A DNA stretch of 10,825 nt, from the NCBI GenBank assembly GCA_937862595.1, contig CALMFL010000178.1, positions 1 to 10,825 on the forward strand. Reading direction: 5' to 3'. A program made the position numbers and the translations under genes. Below are positions 1 through 6,327 of the stretch, piece by piece. The first letter of the stretch is position 1. Every line of letters begins with the position of its first letter. Origin of the DNA: an uncultured Fidelibacterota bacterium (lineage in GTDB: Bacteria > Fidelibacterota > Fidelibacteria > Fidelibacterales > Fidelibacteraceae). The notes beneath the pieces were generated by a model that was not told the DNA's origin, did no database searches, and worked only from the letters and a program-made list of their open reading frames with translations.

Positions 1-323
1 GCCGGCGGCAGTTTCAGGATCACGTCGAAGAGATCGGAAAACAGCGAGATCCAGATGATGCCCCACAGGGTTTTCATGCCGAACTTACGGCCGAATATTT
101 TGACCCCGATCAAAAAGAGCGGGATGTTCAGGGCAAGCATGGTCATGCCCGCCGGCAAGCCGAGAAGATGGTAGAGGATCGTGGCCAGGCCGGAGACGCC
201 CCCTGCGGATACTTTGTTCGGAATGAGAAAGAACATCAGCGCCGCCGCCATGATCGCCGCACCGAAAACGATCATGAAATAGTCGCCGACATTTTTCTTT
301 GTGATGAGTTCTTTTTCGGTCAT
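1..323 (-). CDS. YitT-family (DUF161) membrane protein, N-terminal part only
   Basis: This gene runs off the left edge, leaving the first 107 codons. The start is the ATG at 323-321, preceded by a strong Shine-Dalgarno GGGAGGTG 4 nt upstream. The visible protein opens with a short charged segment, a first membrane helix at about residues 15-34, then the small-residue stretch IPNKVSAGGVSGLATILYH (34-52) typical of YitT-family proteins. A second helix follows at about 60-77, then a basic loop GRKFG and the start of a third helix (about 87-104). Full-length family members are near 280 residues with a C-terminal DUF2179 domain, which would lie outside the window. The family's function is not settled; roles as membrane transporters have been suggested. 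It lies 54 nt after the LptF/G-type gene with no clear terminator between, so it is probably the third gene of that operon. Family assignment is by motif recognition; the function is open. Confidence 0.85.
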   Translation of the reverse strand, partial: MTEKELITKKNVGDYFMIVFGAAIMAAALMFFLIPNKVSAGGVSGLATILYHLLGLPAGMTMLALNIPLFLIGVKIFGRKFGMKTLWGIIWISLFSDLFDVILKLPP

Positions 324-377
324 AGACACCTCCCGCTAAAACCGCCCGAATATAGTCTATTTAAAGGGAAGTGCGTA

Positions 378-1463
378 TCATTTTTTTACAATAAGCAGCA
401 TCAGGGTACCCGTCAGGATGAAGAACAGGTTCGGGGTCCAGACCGCCCAGAAGGGCGCGACCTCCCCCGCGATCCCCAGCACTTTCCCGAATGTCAGCAT
501 TACGTAAAAACTGAACAGGAGCAGCAGGCTTGCCGCCACGCCGCCGCCGTAACCGCGCGACCGCCGCTGAAAGGTTACCAGCGGAATGCCGATCAGGATC
601 ACGATGAAGCAGGAAAAGTTCATCGCGGTCCGGAAATAGAGATTGGTCTCCCAGCGCTTCGTTTCCATGCCCAGCTGGCGGGAACGGCCGATAAAGCCCT
701 TCAGCTGGCCGAAGGTCATGTCCTCGGGCCGGACGCTTTTCTGGCGCAGTTCGCGGGGACTGACGTCCAGCGAAAGGATCAGCGTATCGTGCTTGCTGAA
801 AACCTCGTTATCCTCGCTGAAGAGGCGCTTCTGCACGTTCAGGAGCATCCATGTTTCATCCGCTTCGCGCCAATGGACGTGGTCCGCGTCCAGGCGTTCG
901 ACGATCTTTCCGTCGATCACCTTGTGCAGTCCGGCGCCGCGTCCCCGGCCGTTGGTGATATTATAGCGCTGAATGGTGAAAATATAGTGGTCGGGAAGCT
1001 GGAAATATACCTGGCGGTGGATCTTCTGCTCGCTGCTTTTCTCGGTCAGCTTCATGTTGTTCTCAATGAATTCCGTGACCTCCTGCTGGGCAGGCACGAC
1101 GACGAGATCTTCAAAGAAAAATGAGAAAAGGCTCAGGAGCACCCCGAAGATGAGAAAGGGCAGGGCGAGGCGGTACAGGCTCAGTCCGCTGACCTTCATG
1201 GCCGTCAGTTCGTTGAACTTGTTCGTCTGACCGAAAAAGAACACGACCGCCAGCAGGGCGGAAACCGGGAAGCACCAGTGCAGCATCCAGGGGATCATCA
1301 GTCCGTAGTAATGCGCCACTTCGGCAAAGGAAAGATTATTGTCCAGGAACTGGGCGATCTTTTGCACCAGATCCACCAGAAGAAAGATGCAGATGAAGGT
1401 CAGCATGATGAAGAAAAAGGAACGGAGGTATTGCCGGAGCATATAGCGGTCGAGCTGCTTCAT
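378..1463 (-). CDS. LptF/LptG (YjgP/YjgQ) family LPS export permease
   Basis: The 361-residue protein has the LptF/LptG layout: three N-terminal helices (about residues 12-35, 55-78, 97-118), a soluble periplasmic jellyroll-like region (about 135-265) and three C-terminal helices (about 278-298, 306-327, 336-357). Recognisable family features are the N-terminal LDRYMLRQYL, the coupling region NKFNELTAMKVSGLSLYR (81-98), and the helix 4 loop GIPLVTFQRRSRGYGGG (292-308). LptF and LptG form the inner-membrane core of the LptB2FG ABC transporter, which extracts lipopolysaccharide and passes it to LptC/LptA. The start ATG lies 1 nt after the CorC-type stop codon (TGA-c-ATG), and a GGTGA Shine-Dalgarno sits 6 nt upstream, inside the end of the CorC gene, so translation is probably coupled. 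Only one of the two paralogues is here; the partner permease and LptB must be elsewhere. Whether this one is F or G cannot be decided by eye, so no symbol is given. Confidence 0.9.
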   Translation of the reverse strand: MKQLDRYMLRQYLRSFFFIMLTFICIFLLVDLVQKIAQFLDNNLSFAEVAHYYGLMIPWMLHWCFPVSALLAVVFFFGQTNKFNELTAMKVSGLSLYRLALPFLIFGVLLSLFSFFFEDLVVVPAQQEVTEFIENNMKLTEKSSEQKIHRQVYFQLPDHYIFTIQRYNITNGRGRGAGLHKVIDGKIVERLDADHVHWREADETWMLLNVQKRLFSEDNEVFSKHDTLILSLDVSPRELRQKSVRPEDMTFGQLKGFIGRSRQLGMETKRWETNLYFRTAMNFSCFIVILIGIPLVTFQRRSRGYGGGVAASLLLLFSFYVMLTFGKVLGIAGEVAPFWAVWTPNLFFILTGTLMLLIVKK

Positions 1464-1464
1464 G

Positions 1465-2694
1465 TCATTTCACCGCCGGGACCTGTCTCAGCTTGATGTA
1501 ATCGATACTCTTGGGAGTGGCTTTAAGGATCGTGAATTCCAGATGGCCGATGCTGACGACCTCGCCTTCCTGGGGAAAGCGGTCGAGGTGGTCCAGCAGA
1601 TAGCCCGCAACGGTCTCGTACTCCCCTTCCGGCAGGGTCAGTTTGTATTCCTCATTGAGCTGGTCGATCTCGGTCCGTCCGCTCATGACCATGTCGCCGT
1701 TCGCATGCCGGCGCACTTCGGGGGCGTTCTCGTCGAATTCGTCATCGAATTCGCCGAAGATCTCTTCCACGATGTCCTCCATGGTCACGATGCCGGAGGT
1801 CCCGCCGAATTCGTCCACGATGACCGCAATGCTGGTCTTGGTGCGCTGGAACTCCTTGAGCAGTTCGATGATGCTTTTGCTTTCGGGATAGAATCTGATC
1901 GGCCGGATGATCGTTTTCAGCTGCTCGGGGGCGTTCAGGATGTCGCGCAGGGAAATATATCCGGTGATAAAATCGATATTGTCACGGTATATGATGATCT
2001 TTGAAAAGCCGGAGCGGATAAAGGTCCGCTTCATTTCGGGCAAGCCGGCGTCCTCGGAAAGGGCGACGATGTCCGTGCGGGGGGTAATGATCTCGCTGGC
2101 GACGGTGTCGGAAAATTCGAACACGTTGTCGATGTACCTTTTCTTTTCCTCGTTCAGAACGCCCATTTCATAGCTGTCGAAAATGCTCTGTTCGATCTCC
2201 TCCCGGCGGATCATAAGGCTGACGGGCGCCTGGTCGCTCTTGAAGAGCTTCAGCAGGCCGCTGATCATTTTTTCGAAGAAGCGTGCGGCCGGATGCAGGA
2301 TCACGCCCAGGACCCGGATCACGGCGGAGGAAAAGATCAGGTAGGAGTTCGGGCGATGGCGGATCAGGGATTTGGGGAGAACCTCCCCGAACAGAAGGAT
2401 CGTTCCCGCCACGATCAGAATGGTCTGCCACCAATTAAACAGTCCGATCGAGGTAAAAAGGATCGTGGCAAAGGTCGTCGTCAGCACATTTGCCAGCGTA
2501 TTGCCGACCAGCACCATGGTCAGGTAATGCTGCCGGTCCTCATACATCCTGAGGGCCGAGGCGGCAAAGGGTTTTTTCTGGGCTTTCCATTTTTGCAGCT
2601 GCAGCGGGTGCGCGGTGATCATCGCGATCTCCGACCCGCTGAAGAAGGCTGAAAGGACCAGCCCGGCGCACATTAAGATGATCTCGGTTATCAT
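1465..2694 (-). CDS. CNNM/CorC (HlyC) family membrane transporter with CBS pair
   Basis: At 409 residues this is a full-length CNNM/CorC protein. Residues 1-190 form the DUF21 (CNNM) membrane domain, with the signature FFSGSEIA (17-24) in the first helix, further helices at about 58-80, 90-108 and 118-137, and GEVLPKS (103-109). Residues about 203-260 and 265-320 are two CBS motifs (for example PRTDIVALSED and VIVDEFGGTSGIVTMEDIVEEIFGEF, the second being the most conserved stretch of the family). Residues about 330-405 are the C-terminal CorC_HlyC domain. Family members are linked to magnesium and cobalt efflux, with ATP bound at the CBS pair; the name hemolysin is historical. The start ATG at 2694-2692 has no convincing Shine-Dalgarno but has a promoter whose -10 box ends 6 nt before it, pointing to a leaderless message. 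It is the first gene of the leftward cluster with the LptF/G-type gene. Confidence 0.92.
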   Translation of the reverse strand: MITEIILMCAGLVLSAFFSGSEIAMITAHPLQLQKWKAQKKPFAASALRMYEDRQHYLTMVLVGNTLANVLTTTFATILFTSIGLFNWWQTILIVAGTILLFGEVLPKSLIRHRPNSYLIFSSAVIRVLGVILHPAARFFEKMISGLLKLFKSDQAPVSLMIRREEIEQSIFDSYEMGVLNEEKKRYIDNVFEFSDTVASEIITPRTDIVALSEDAGLPEMKRTFIRSGFSKIIIYRDNIDFITGYISLRDILNAPEQLKTIIRPIRFYPESKSIIELLKEFQRTKTSIAVIVDEFGGTSGIVTMEDIVEEIFGEFDDEFDENAPEVRRHANGDMVMSGRTEIDQLNEEYKLTLPEGEYETVAGYLLDHLDRFPQEGEVVSIGHLEFTILKATPKSIDYIKLRQVPAVK

Positions 2695-2700
2695 GTCCGT

Positions 2701-2729
2701 AGTTTATTGAAAATCAGGACAAAAAACAA
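2701..2729 (-). promoter_or_regulatory. Leftward promoter of the CorC-type operon, leaderless placement
   Basis: Reading the minus strand, a -35 box TTGTTT (2729-2724) and a -10 box TAAACT (2706-2701) are separated by 17 nt. The start codon of the CorC-type gene begins 6 nt after the -10 box, at 2694, which is where sigma70-type transcription would be expected to start. No Shine-Dalgarno lies between. Boxes are seen directly; promoter activity and the start point are inferred. Confidence 0.55.
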
Positions 2730-2746
2730 GGGAACAGATTCAGATT

Positions 2747-2763
2747 CGTTTCCGGCGGAAACG
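2747..2763. repeat. 17-nt inverted repeat, possible operator
   Basis: CGTTTCCG and CGGAAACG flank a single G, giving a perfect 8+1+8 palindrome. It lies just upstream of the -35 box of the leftward CorC promoter (18 nt) and about 53 nt upstream of the rightward M23 promoter. Its symmetry and position fit a binding site for a dimeric regulator of one or both divergent genes. As RNA it would form only a short hairpin with no T-tract, and on the promoter model given here it is not transcribed. The regulator is unknown. Confidence 0.4.
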
Positions 2764-2776
2764 GGTTCCCGGCACG

Positions 2777-2800
2777 GCCCGCGTCAACGCCGCGGGCGTT
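2777..2800. repeat. Overlapping alternative inverted repeats in the divergent promoter region
   Basis: GCCCGCG (2777-2783) can pair with CGCGGGC (2791-2797) around a 7-nt loop, and the overlapping AACGCC (2786-2791) can pair with GGCGTT (2795-2800) around GCG. The two foldings exclude each other. The element is a G+C-rich island in an A+T-rich control region and ends 15 nt before the -35 box of the M23 promoter. It may be a protein-binding site or a remnant terminator; the T-run after it is only four long. Confidence 0.35.
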
Positions 2801-2815
2801 TTCATAAAAATTATC

Positions 2816-2844
2816 TTGCATACGTTTTCAAACAAGCTTAAAAT
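2816..2844 (+). promoter_or_regulatory. Rightward promoter of the M23 peptidase gene, leaderless placement
   Basis: A -35 box TTGCAT (2816-2821) and a -10 box TAAAAT (2839-2844) are 17 nt apart. The ATG of the M23 gene begins 6 nt after the -10 box, the same geometry as the opposing CorC promoter. The stretch before the ATG (TTGTCCG) contains no Shine-Dalgarno. The predicted start of transcription coincides with the A of the start codon. Confidence 0.6.
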
Positions 2845-2850
2845 TGTCCG

Positions 2851-3762
2851 ATGGCTGGAAGCAAACAACATATACTGATCTACATACCGGGCAGAAATTC
2901 GCGTGAATTTTCATTTTCCCGTTTTTCCTTTGTTTTCCTGGCCGTTCTTGCCGGACTGCTGCTGCTCGGCATCGTCGCCGGAAGCGCTTTCATCGGCTAT
3001 AAGTTCGTATCGCCCTATTTCTACTCGTCCGACACGATCAGGAACAAGACCCTCTTAAAGACCGTCGAGGACCTCCGCACGGAGCTGCAGATGGCCGAAG
3101 CCTATCTCGACTCGATGGTTGAGCTTAACAACACCATCCGCCTCTACGCCGACATGCCGCAGCATGATCTGAGCATCGACAATCTGGGCGTCGGCGGACG
3201 CGTGCAGATGGCGGATCCCGCTTCAACCAAAAACGTGGTCGAGGAGCTCGAAGCGAATGTCGAATTCCTGGGCACCAAGGTGTCCGTTGAACTGGAGAAT
3301 TATAAAAACCTTTATGCCGATATCCAGAAGTACAAAAAACGGCTTCAGTACATCCCCGCGATAACCCCCTTAAAGACCGACAGCTATTATATCAGTTCCA
3401 ATTACGGCTACCGGATCGATCCCTTTACCGAAGAATCCAAGTACCATTCGGGCATCGACCTCGCCGCCAACCGCGGAACCCCGGTCCATGCCAGCGGGAA
3501 CGGTAAGGTTATCTACGCCTCCTATTCCTACGGCGGATACGGGAATGTCGTAAAGGTCGACCACGGCTACGGCTTTGTCACCGTCTACGCCCACCTAAAC
3601 CGGATCAAGGTGGAAAAAGGCGACACGGTTGAACGCGGAGCTCTGCTCGGGGAGGTCGGCAGCACGGGACGGTCCACCGGGCCCCACCTGCATTATGAAG
3701 TGCAGAAGGACGGGAAACCCGTCAATCCCTCAAAGTACATGTGGGATGACAAATCGCTCTAA
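2851..3762 (+). CDS. Membrane-anchored M23/LytM family metallo-endopeptidase
   Basis: The 303-residue protein has a short basic cytoplasmic tail, one membrane helix (about residues 25-50) and an alpha-helical linker with coiled-coil character (about 61-100 and 126-167). It ends in a C-terminal LytM domain (about 178-296). The catalytic set is complete: zinc ligands His199 and Asp203 in HSGIDLA, His248 in YAHL, and the HLH motif His279/His281. Such enzymes cut peptide cross-links in peptidoglycan in the periplasm, and coiled-coil linkers are common in versions that work at defined sites in cell elongation or division. Because all metal and catalytic residues are present, it is likely an active hydrolase rather than an EnvC-type activator. 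It stands alone between a dedicated promoter and a terminator. The ATG at 2851 is preferred because the N-terminus flows directly into the anchor; it has no Shine-Dalgarno and is probably read from a leaderless mRNA. Confidence 0.92.
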   Translation: MAGSKQHILIYIPGRNSREFSFSRFSFVFLAVLAGLLLLGIVAGSAFIGYKFVSPYFYSSDTIRNKTLLKTVEDLRTELQMAEAYLDSMVELNNTIRLYADMPQHDLSIDNLGVGGRVQMADPASTKNVVEELEANVEFLGTKVSVELENYKNLYADIQKYKKRLQYIPAITPLKTDSYYISSNYGYRIDPFTEESKYHSGIDLAANRGTPVHASGNGKVIYASYSYGGYGNVVKVDHGYGFVTVYAHLNRIKVEKGDTVERGALLGEVGSTGRSTGPHLHYEVQKDGKPVNPSKYMWDDKSL

Positions 3763-3791
3763 ACAAAAGCTTTCGTGATCAGAAAAGAAAA

Positions 3792-3815
3792 GGCACCGAT
3801 GGGTGCCGTTTTTTT
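3792..3815. terminator. Bidirectional intrinsic terminator between convergent genes
   Basis: GGCACC (3792-3797) and GGTGCC (3802-3807) form a perfect 6-bp stem with a GATG loop, followed on the plus strand by G and seven Ts. On the minus strand the same hairpin is followed by TTTTCTTTTC, so it can also stop the leftward propeller gene, whose stop codon is at 3879-3881. The remainder of the 3763-3878 gap holds no other feature I can support. Confidence 0.85.
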
Positions 3816-3878
3816 ATGCTTCCGCTTTATTGGGATCCGGCCGTTGAAATGCCGGGCATCCGAATTCTTCGATCGCGT

Positions 3879-5315
3879 TTATTCCTCCGCTTCACCCAGA
3901 CAATAGAGATATCCGTCGCGCGAACCGACGTAAATGCGCTTATTGTGGACAAAGGGGGTGGATTCCACGCCGCCGATGTAACGGCGCTGAAGACGCAGGA
4001 CTTTCCCTTCCGGTGAAAATTCGAATAGCGACACGCCGCTGTAGCTGGCGGAAACGATGCGGTTCCCGATCAGCAGGGGCGTGGATATACCCTTGCCGAC
4101 CCAGCGGCTGGCGATCAGCCGGGGTTTCGGATAGCGGTGTTCCCGGTTCGGTCCCCAGACCCTGGCGGTATCCGTGCTGTCGTGCTCGACCAGGTACAGA
4201 TATCCGTCGATCGCCGAAAATCCCGCAATATGGGGCAGGTTTTCCGGGCGCGTCAGGTCGTTGACCGCGGGGCTCCCGACCACCCCGCCCTTCCAGACGG
4301 AGCCGGCGGTAGAGTCGTCGCCCGTCGGAAAATACCAAACCACGCAGGACGGATCCGCGGGTTTTGAGGGATCGAGCTTAAAGACCCCGCCCTGTCCGCC
4401 GATGTATTCCTTTTCGACCGGGACCAGGATACAGCTGTCGTAGGTCACGACCGGACTGCCGTCCATATCCGCGCCGACAAAAAAGTCCCATTCGATCTTC
4501 CGGGTCGTCAGATCGTACCCGTACACATGCCCCGATCCCGCAGTGATATAGAGCCTGTTCCCGAGGCGTGCGGGAGACGATTCGGTCACCAGGTTCTGCC
4601 CGTGCAGGATCTTGTCGCCGTCGCTGAACAGGGGATGTTTTTCCAGGGTTCCGGGCCTGAAATACTGTTTGTAGGCCCTGGTGCGTTCCGGGTCGGGGTC
4701 GAACACCACGAAATACCCGTTCTCAAGCCCCAGATAAACGGTGTCCCGATAGATGAGGGGCGTTCCGTCCACGTCCGTTGAAAAGCTCTCGCCTCTCATC
4801 ACGTGATAGCGCCAGATCTCGCTTCCGTCCGCGATGTCGAGGGCGCGAAGGGGATAAAGCTCGGTGGACCATGTGCTGGCGTTCAAGCCGCGCCGGCTTC
4901 CCTGGATGAGCATTGTCCGCGACGGGTCCCCGAACTGCCATAAGGTCCCGGTTCCCTTGATCGCATCGGGAAATTCGTAGGTCCATATCACCCCGCCGCC
5001 AAGGGCGTCGATCTTTCTTACCCGGTGGTCCAGCGAGCCGTGGACCAGGAACAGGCGGCCGTTCTCCTCCAGCATCAGGGGCTGTCCGGTCCAGCCGCTG
5101 CCTTTCCAGACACGCTCTCTCTGTCCTACTTTGGTCCTGCCTTCTCCGATATCGGTCTTCCAGATAATGTCCAGCCGCGAGGGCGCGGCATTTCCGTAAT
5201 AATTGCGCTGTCCGTTCCCGAGATAGGTCGGATTGATCAGGGTAAGCGGCGGTCCCGCCTGCAGCACCGCTGCCAGAATAGTTAAAAGGGTCGTGATGCG
5301 GATGAAGGATCTCAT
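3879..5315 (-). CDS. Secreted PQQ-like (WD40/YVTN-type) beta-propeller protein
   Basis: From the ATG at 5315-5313 this is a 478-residue protein with a Sec-type signal peptide (MRSFIRITTLLTILAAVLQA, probable cleavage near residue 20) and no lipobox cysteine, so it should be periplasmic or secreted. The mature part is a series of PQQ-like propeller blades with the recurring pattern strand, IDALGGGVIWTY (102-113), ALDIADGSEIWRY (158-170), SPVVTYDSCILVPV (287-300), STPLLIGNRIVSA (411-423) and STPFVHNKRIYVGSRDGYLYCL (452-473). Such propellers act as scaffolds (BamB) or as dehydrogenases; I see no evidence for a bound cofactor or for BamB identity. The start is 2 nt after the stop codon of the methyltransferase gene, with no Shine-Dalgarno, so it probably depends on reinitiation. 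Reading could extend upstream in frame as far as 5675, but that would overlap the methyltransferase and hide the signal peptide. Specific role unknown. Confidence 0.82.
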   Translation of the reverse strand: MRSFIRITTLLTILAAVLQAGPPLTLINPTYLGNGQRNYYGNAAPSRLDIIWKTDIGEGRTKVGQRERVWKGSGWTGQPLMLEENGRLFLVHGSLDHRVRKIDALGGGVIWTYEFPDAIKGTGTLWQFGDPSRTMLIQGSRRGLNASTWSTELYPLRALDIADGSEIWRYHVMRGESFSTDVDGTPLIYRDTVYLGLENGYFVVFDPDPERTRAYKQYFRPGTLEKHPLFSDGDKILHGQNLVTESSPARLGNRLYITAGSGHVYGYDLTTRKIEWDFFVGADMDGSPVVTYDSCILVPVEKEYIGGQGGVFKLDPSKPADPSCVVWYFPTGDDSTAGSVWKGGVVGSPAVNDLTRPENLPHIAGFSAIDGYLYLVEHDSTDTARVWGPNREHRYPKPRLIASRWVGKGISTPLLIGNRIVSASYSGVSLFEFSPEGKVLRLQRRYIGGVESTPFVHNKRIYVGSRDGYLYCLGEAEE

Positions 5316-5317
5316 GG

Positions 5318-6088
5318 TCAGTAGAGGAGTTTGCTCAGGATGGCCGCAGCGGCCACCGCGGCGTTCAGCGATTCGGCGCCGCCCAGAGGGGGAAGCGTCA
5401 GGTCCCGGTGGGGGTATTCGTCGAAAAGAGGGTCGATCCCCCGGGCTTCGTTCCCGATCACCAGGATGAATTTTTCCGGACCCATATCCCGGAAGCTGTT
5501 CTTTCCGTGGGTTTTGCTCAGAAGCAGCGTCCGGTCTTCCAGCAGGACCGGAGGAATGTCTTCGGAATATGCGAAGGGGATATGGAAAAAGGAGCCCATG
5601 CTGGCCCGGACCACTTTGGGATTGGCGGCCTCGACGGTTCCTTTCATCAGGAGGATCCCGCCCAGTCCGAACCAATGGGCGATCCGGAACAGCGTTCCGA
5701 CGTTGCCCGGGTCCTGAAGCCGGTCAAGGACAAGGATATTCCCGCTCATTTCGGCGATATCAAAGGTCTTTTGTTCTGCGATCGCAACGAGGCCCTGCGG
5801 CGTCACTTCGCTGGACAGCTGCTTCAGCTGGCTTCCCGTCGCCTCGTAGCAGCGGGTGCCCCAGCGCGTCTGGGCGCCGGCAAGCAATTCCCGCAGGCCC
5901 GGTTTTTCAAGAAGAAAGGGAGAGTAAAATATATCGGTAACCCGGTAATCGCTTTTCAAGGCTTCTTCGAGGGGCAGGGTCCCCTCTATCAGAAGGCGGT
6001 TTTCCAGGGAACGGAATTTCTTGTTCTGCAGGGAGGCAGCCGTTTTCATAATGTCCCGGGTCAGGATGTCTGTTCGGATCGTGCTCAT
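5318..6088 (-). CDS. SpoU/TrmH family RNA 2'-O-ribose methyltransferase
   Basis: The 256-residue protein has the two-part architecture of this family. An N-terminal substrate-binding domain (about residues 14-105, with SLQNKKFRSLENRLLIEG at 19-36) is followed by the trefoil-knot SPOUT domain (about 115-254). All three SPOUT motifs are visible: motif 1 DPGNVGTLFRIA (126-137, with the invariant Asn129 and Arg135), motif 2 VIGNEARGID (210-219) and motif 3 LTLPPLGGAESLNAAVAAA (230-248). The enzyme transfers a methyl group from S-adenosylmethionine to a ribose 2'-OH in rRNA or tRNA; the exact nucleotide cannot be told from sequence. The ATG at 6088 is chosen because the conserved N-terminal helix begins close to residue 8; an internal ATG at codon 14 is possible. 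A TATATT box ends 5 nt upstream and no Shine-Dalgarno is near, so it may be leaderless. It heads a two-gene unit with the propeller gene. Confidence 0.9.
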   Translation of the reverse strand: MSTIRTDILTRDIMKTAASLQNKKFRSLENRLLIEGTLPLEEALKSDYRVTDIFYSPFLLEKPGLRELLAGAQTRWGTRCYEATGSQLKQLSSEVTPQGLVAIAEQKTFDIAEMSGNILVLDRLQDPGNVGTLFRIAHWFGLGGILLMKGTVEAANPKVVRASMGSFFHIPFAYSEDIPPVLLEDRTLLLSKTHGKNSFRDMGPEKFILVIGNEARGIDPLFDEYPHRDLTLPPLGGAESLNAAVAAAAILSKLLY

Positions 6089-6327
6089 GGCTGAATATAT
6101 AAAATCTCCGGGCGCGAAGCATGCGGATTTTACGTTTCAGCTAAAAAATACGTCCCTAATTTGCCGTTTTGCCGCATCAAGGTCCCGTGGAAGCCTTTTC
6201 ACAGACCCGGTCACGCGATTCCTGCGCATCCACCCGGCCGGCCCGAAATCCCGGCGGCGGAAAAAAAACTTCGGTTTTATCAAAAATCATCGTATCATTA
6301 TATGTTTTAAAACAGGCAGCGGAACAG
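6089..6327. other. Intergenic control region between divergent methyltransferase and acyltransferase genes
   Basis: The 239-nt gap carries the methyltransferase -10 box on its left. On its right is an A+T-rich stretch (6261-6310) in which TATCAT (6293-6298) or TTATAT (6298-6303) could be the -10 of the rightward acyltransferase gene, leaving a leader of roughly 20-30 nt. No -35 box there is convincing. A short tandem repeat (TTTGCCG-TTTTGCCG, 6160-6174) lies between. An open frame crosses the right part of the gap into the acyltransferase gene, but its translation has no domain character. Confidence 0.45.
6094..6099 (-). promoter_or_regulatory. Probable -10 box of the methyltransferase gene
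   Basis: On the minus strand TATATT (6099-6094), inside TTTTATATATT, lies 5 nt before the ATG; the overlapping TATATA would lie 7 nt before it. No good -35 box is seen at the right distance (ATGCTT at 17 nt is a poor match). The nearest GGAG is 15 nt from the ATG, too far for a normal ribosome site. This fits a start at or next to the initiation codon, less firmly than the 2701 and 2816 promoters. Confidence 0.4.

Noticed and set aside
168..1124. Long plus-strand open frame opposite the LptF/G-type gene
   Set aside because: The translation has no recognisable domain and lies antisense to a well-supported membrane protein gene; it is a by-product of G+C-rich codon use.
5316..5675. In-frame upstream extension of the propeller gene
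   Set aside because: It overlaps the well-supported methyltransferase on the same strand in another frame and would bury a clear signal peptide.
6121..6177. ATGCGG/CCGCAT inverted repeat and TTTGCCG-TTTTGCCG tandem in the divergent gap
   Set aside because: Arms are only 6 nt and 45 nt apart, and the tandem is two short copies; both are expected by chance at this composition.
6169..6327. In-frame 53-codon extension of the acyltransferase from an upstream ATG
   Set aside because: The extra residues are Arg/Pro/Ser-rich with no domain character, and they cross the A+T-rich likely promoter; family members begin near the MKRHSLTTDHSWYRLD segment.
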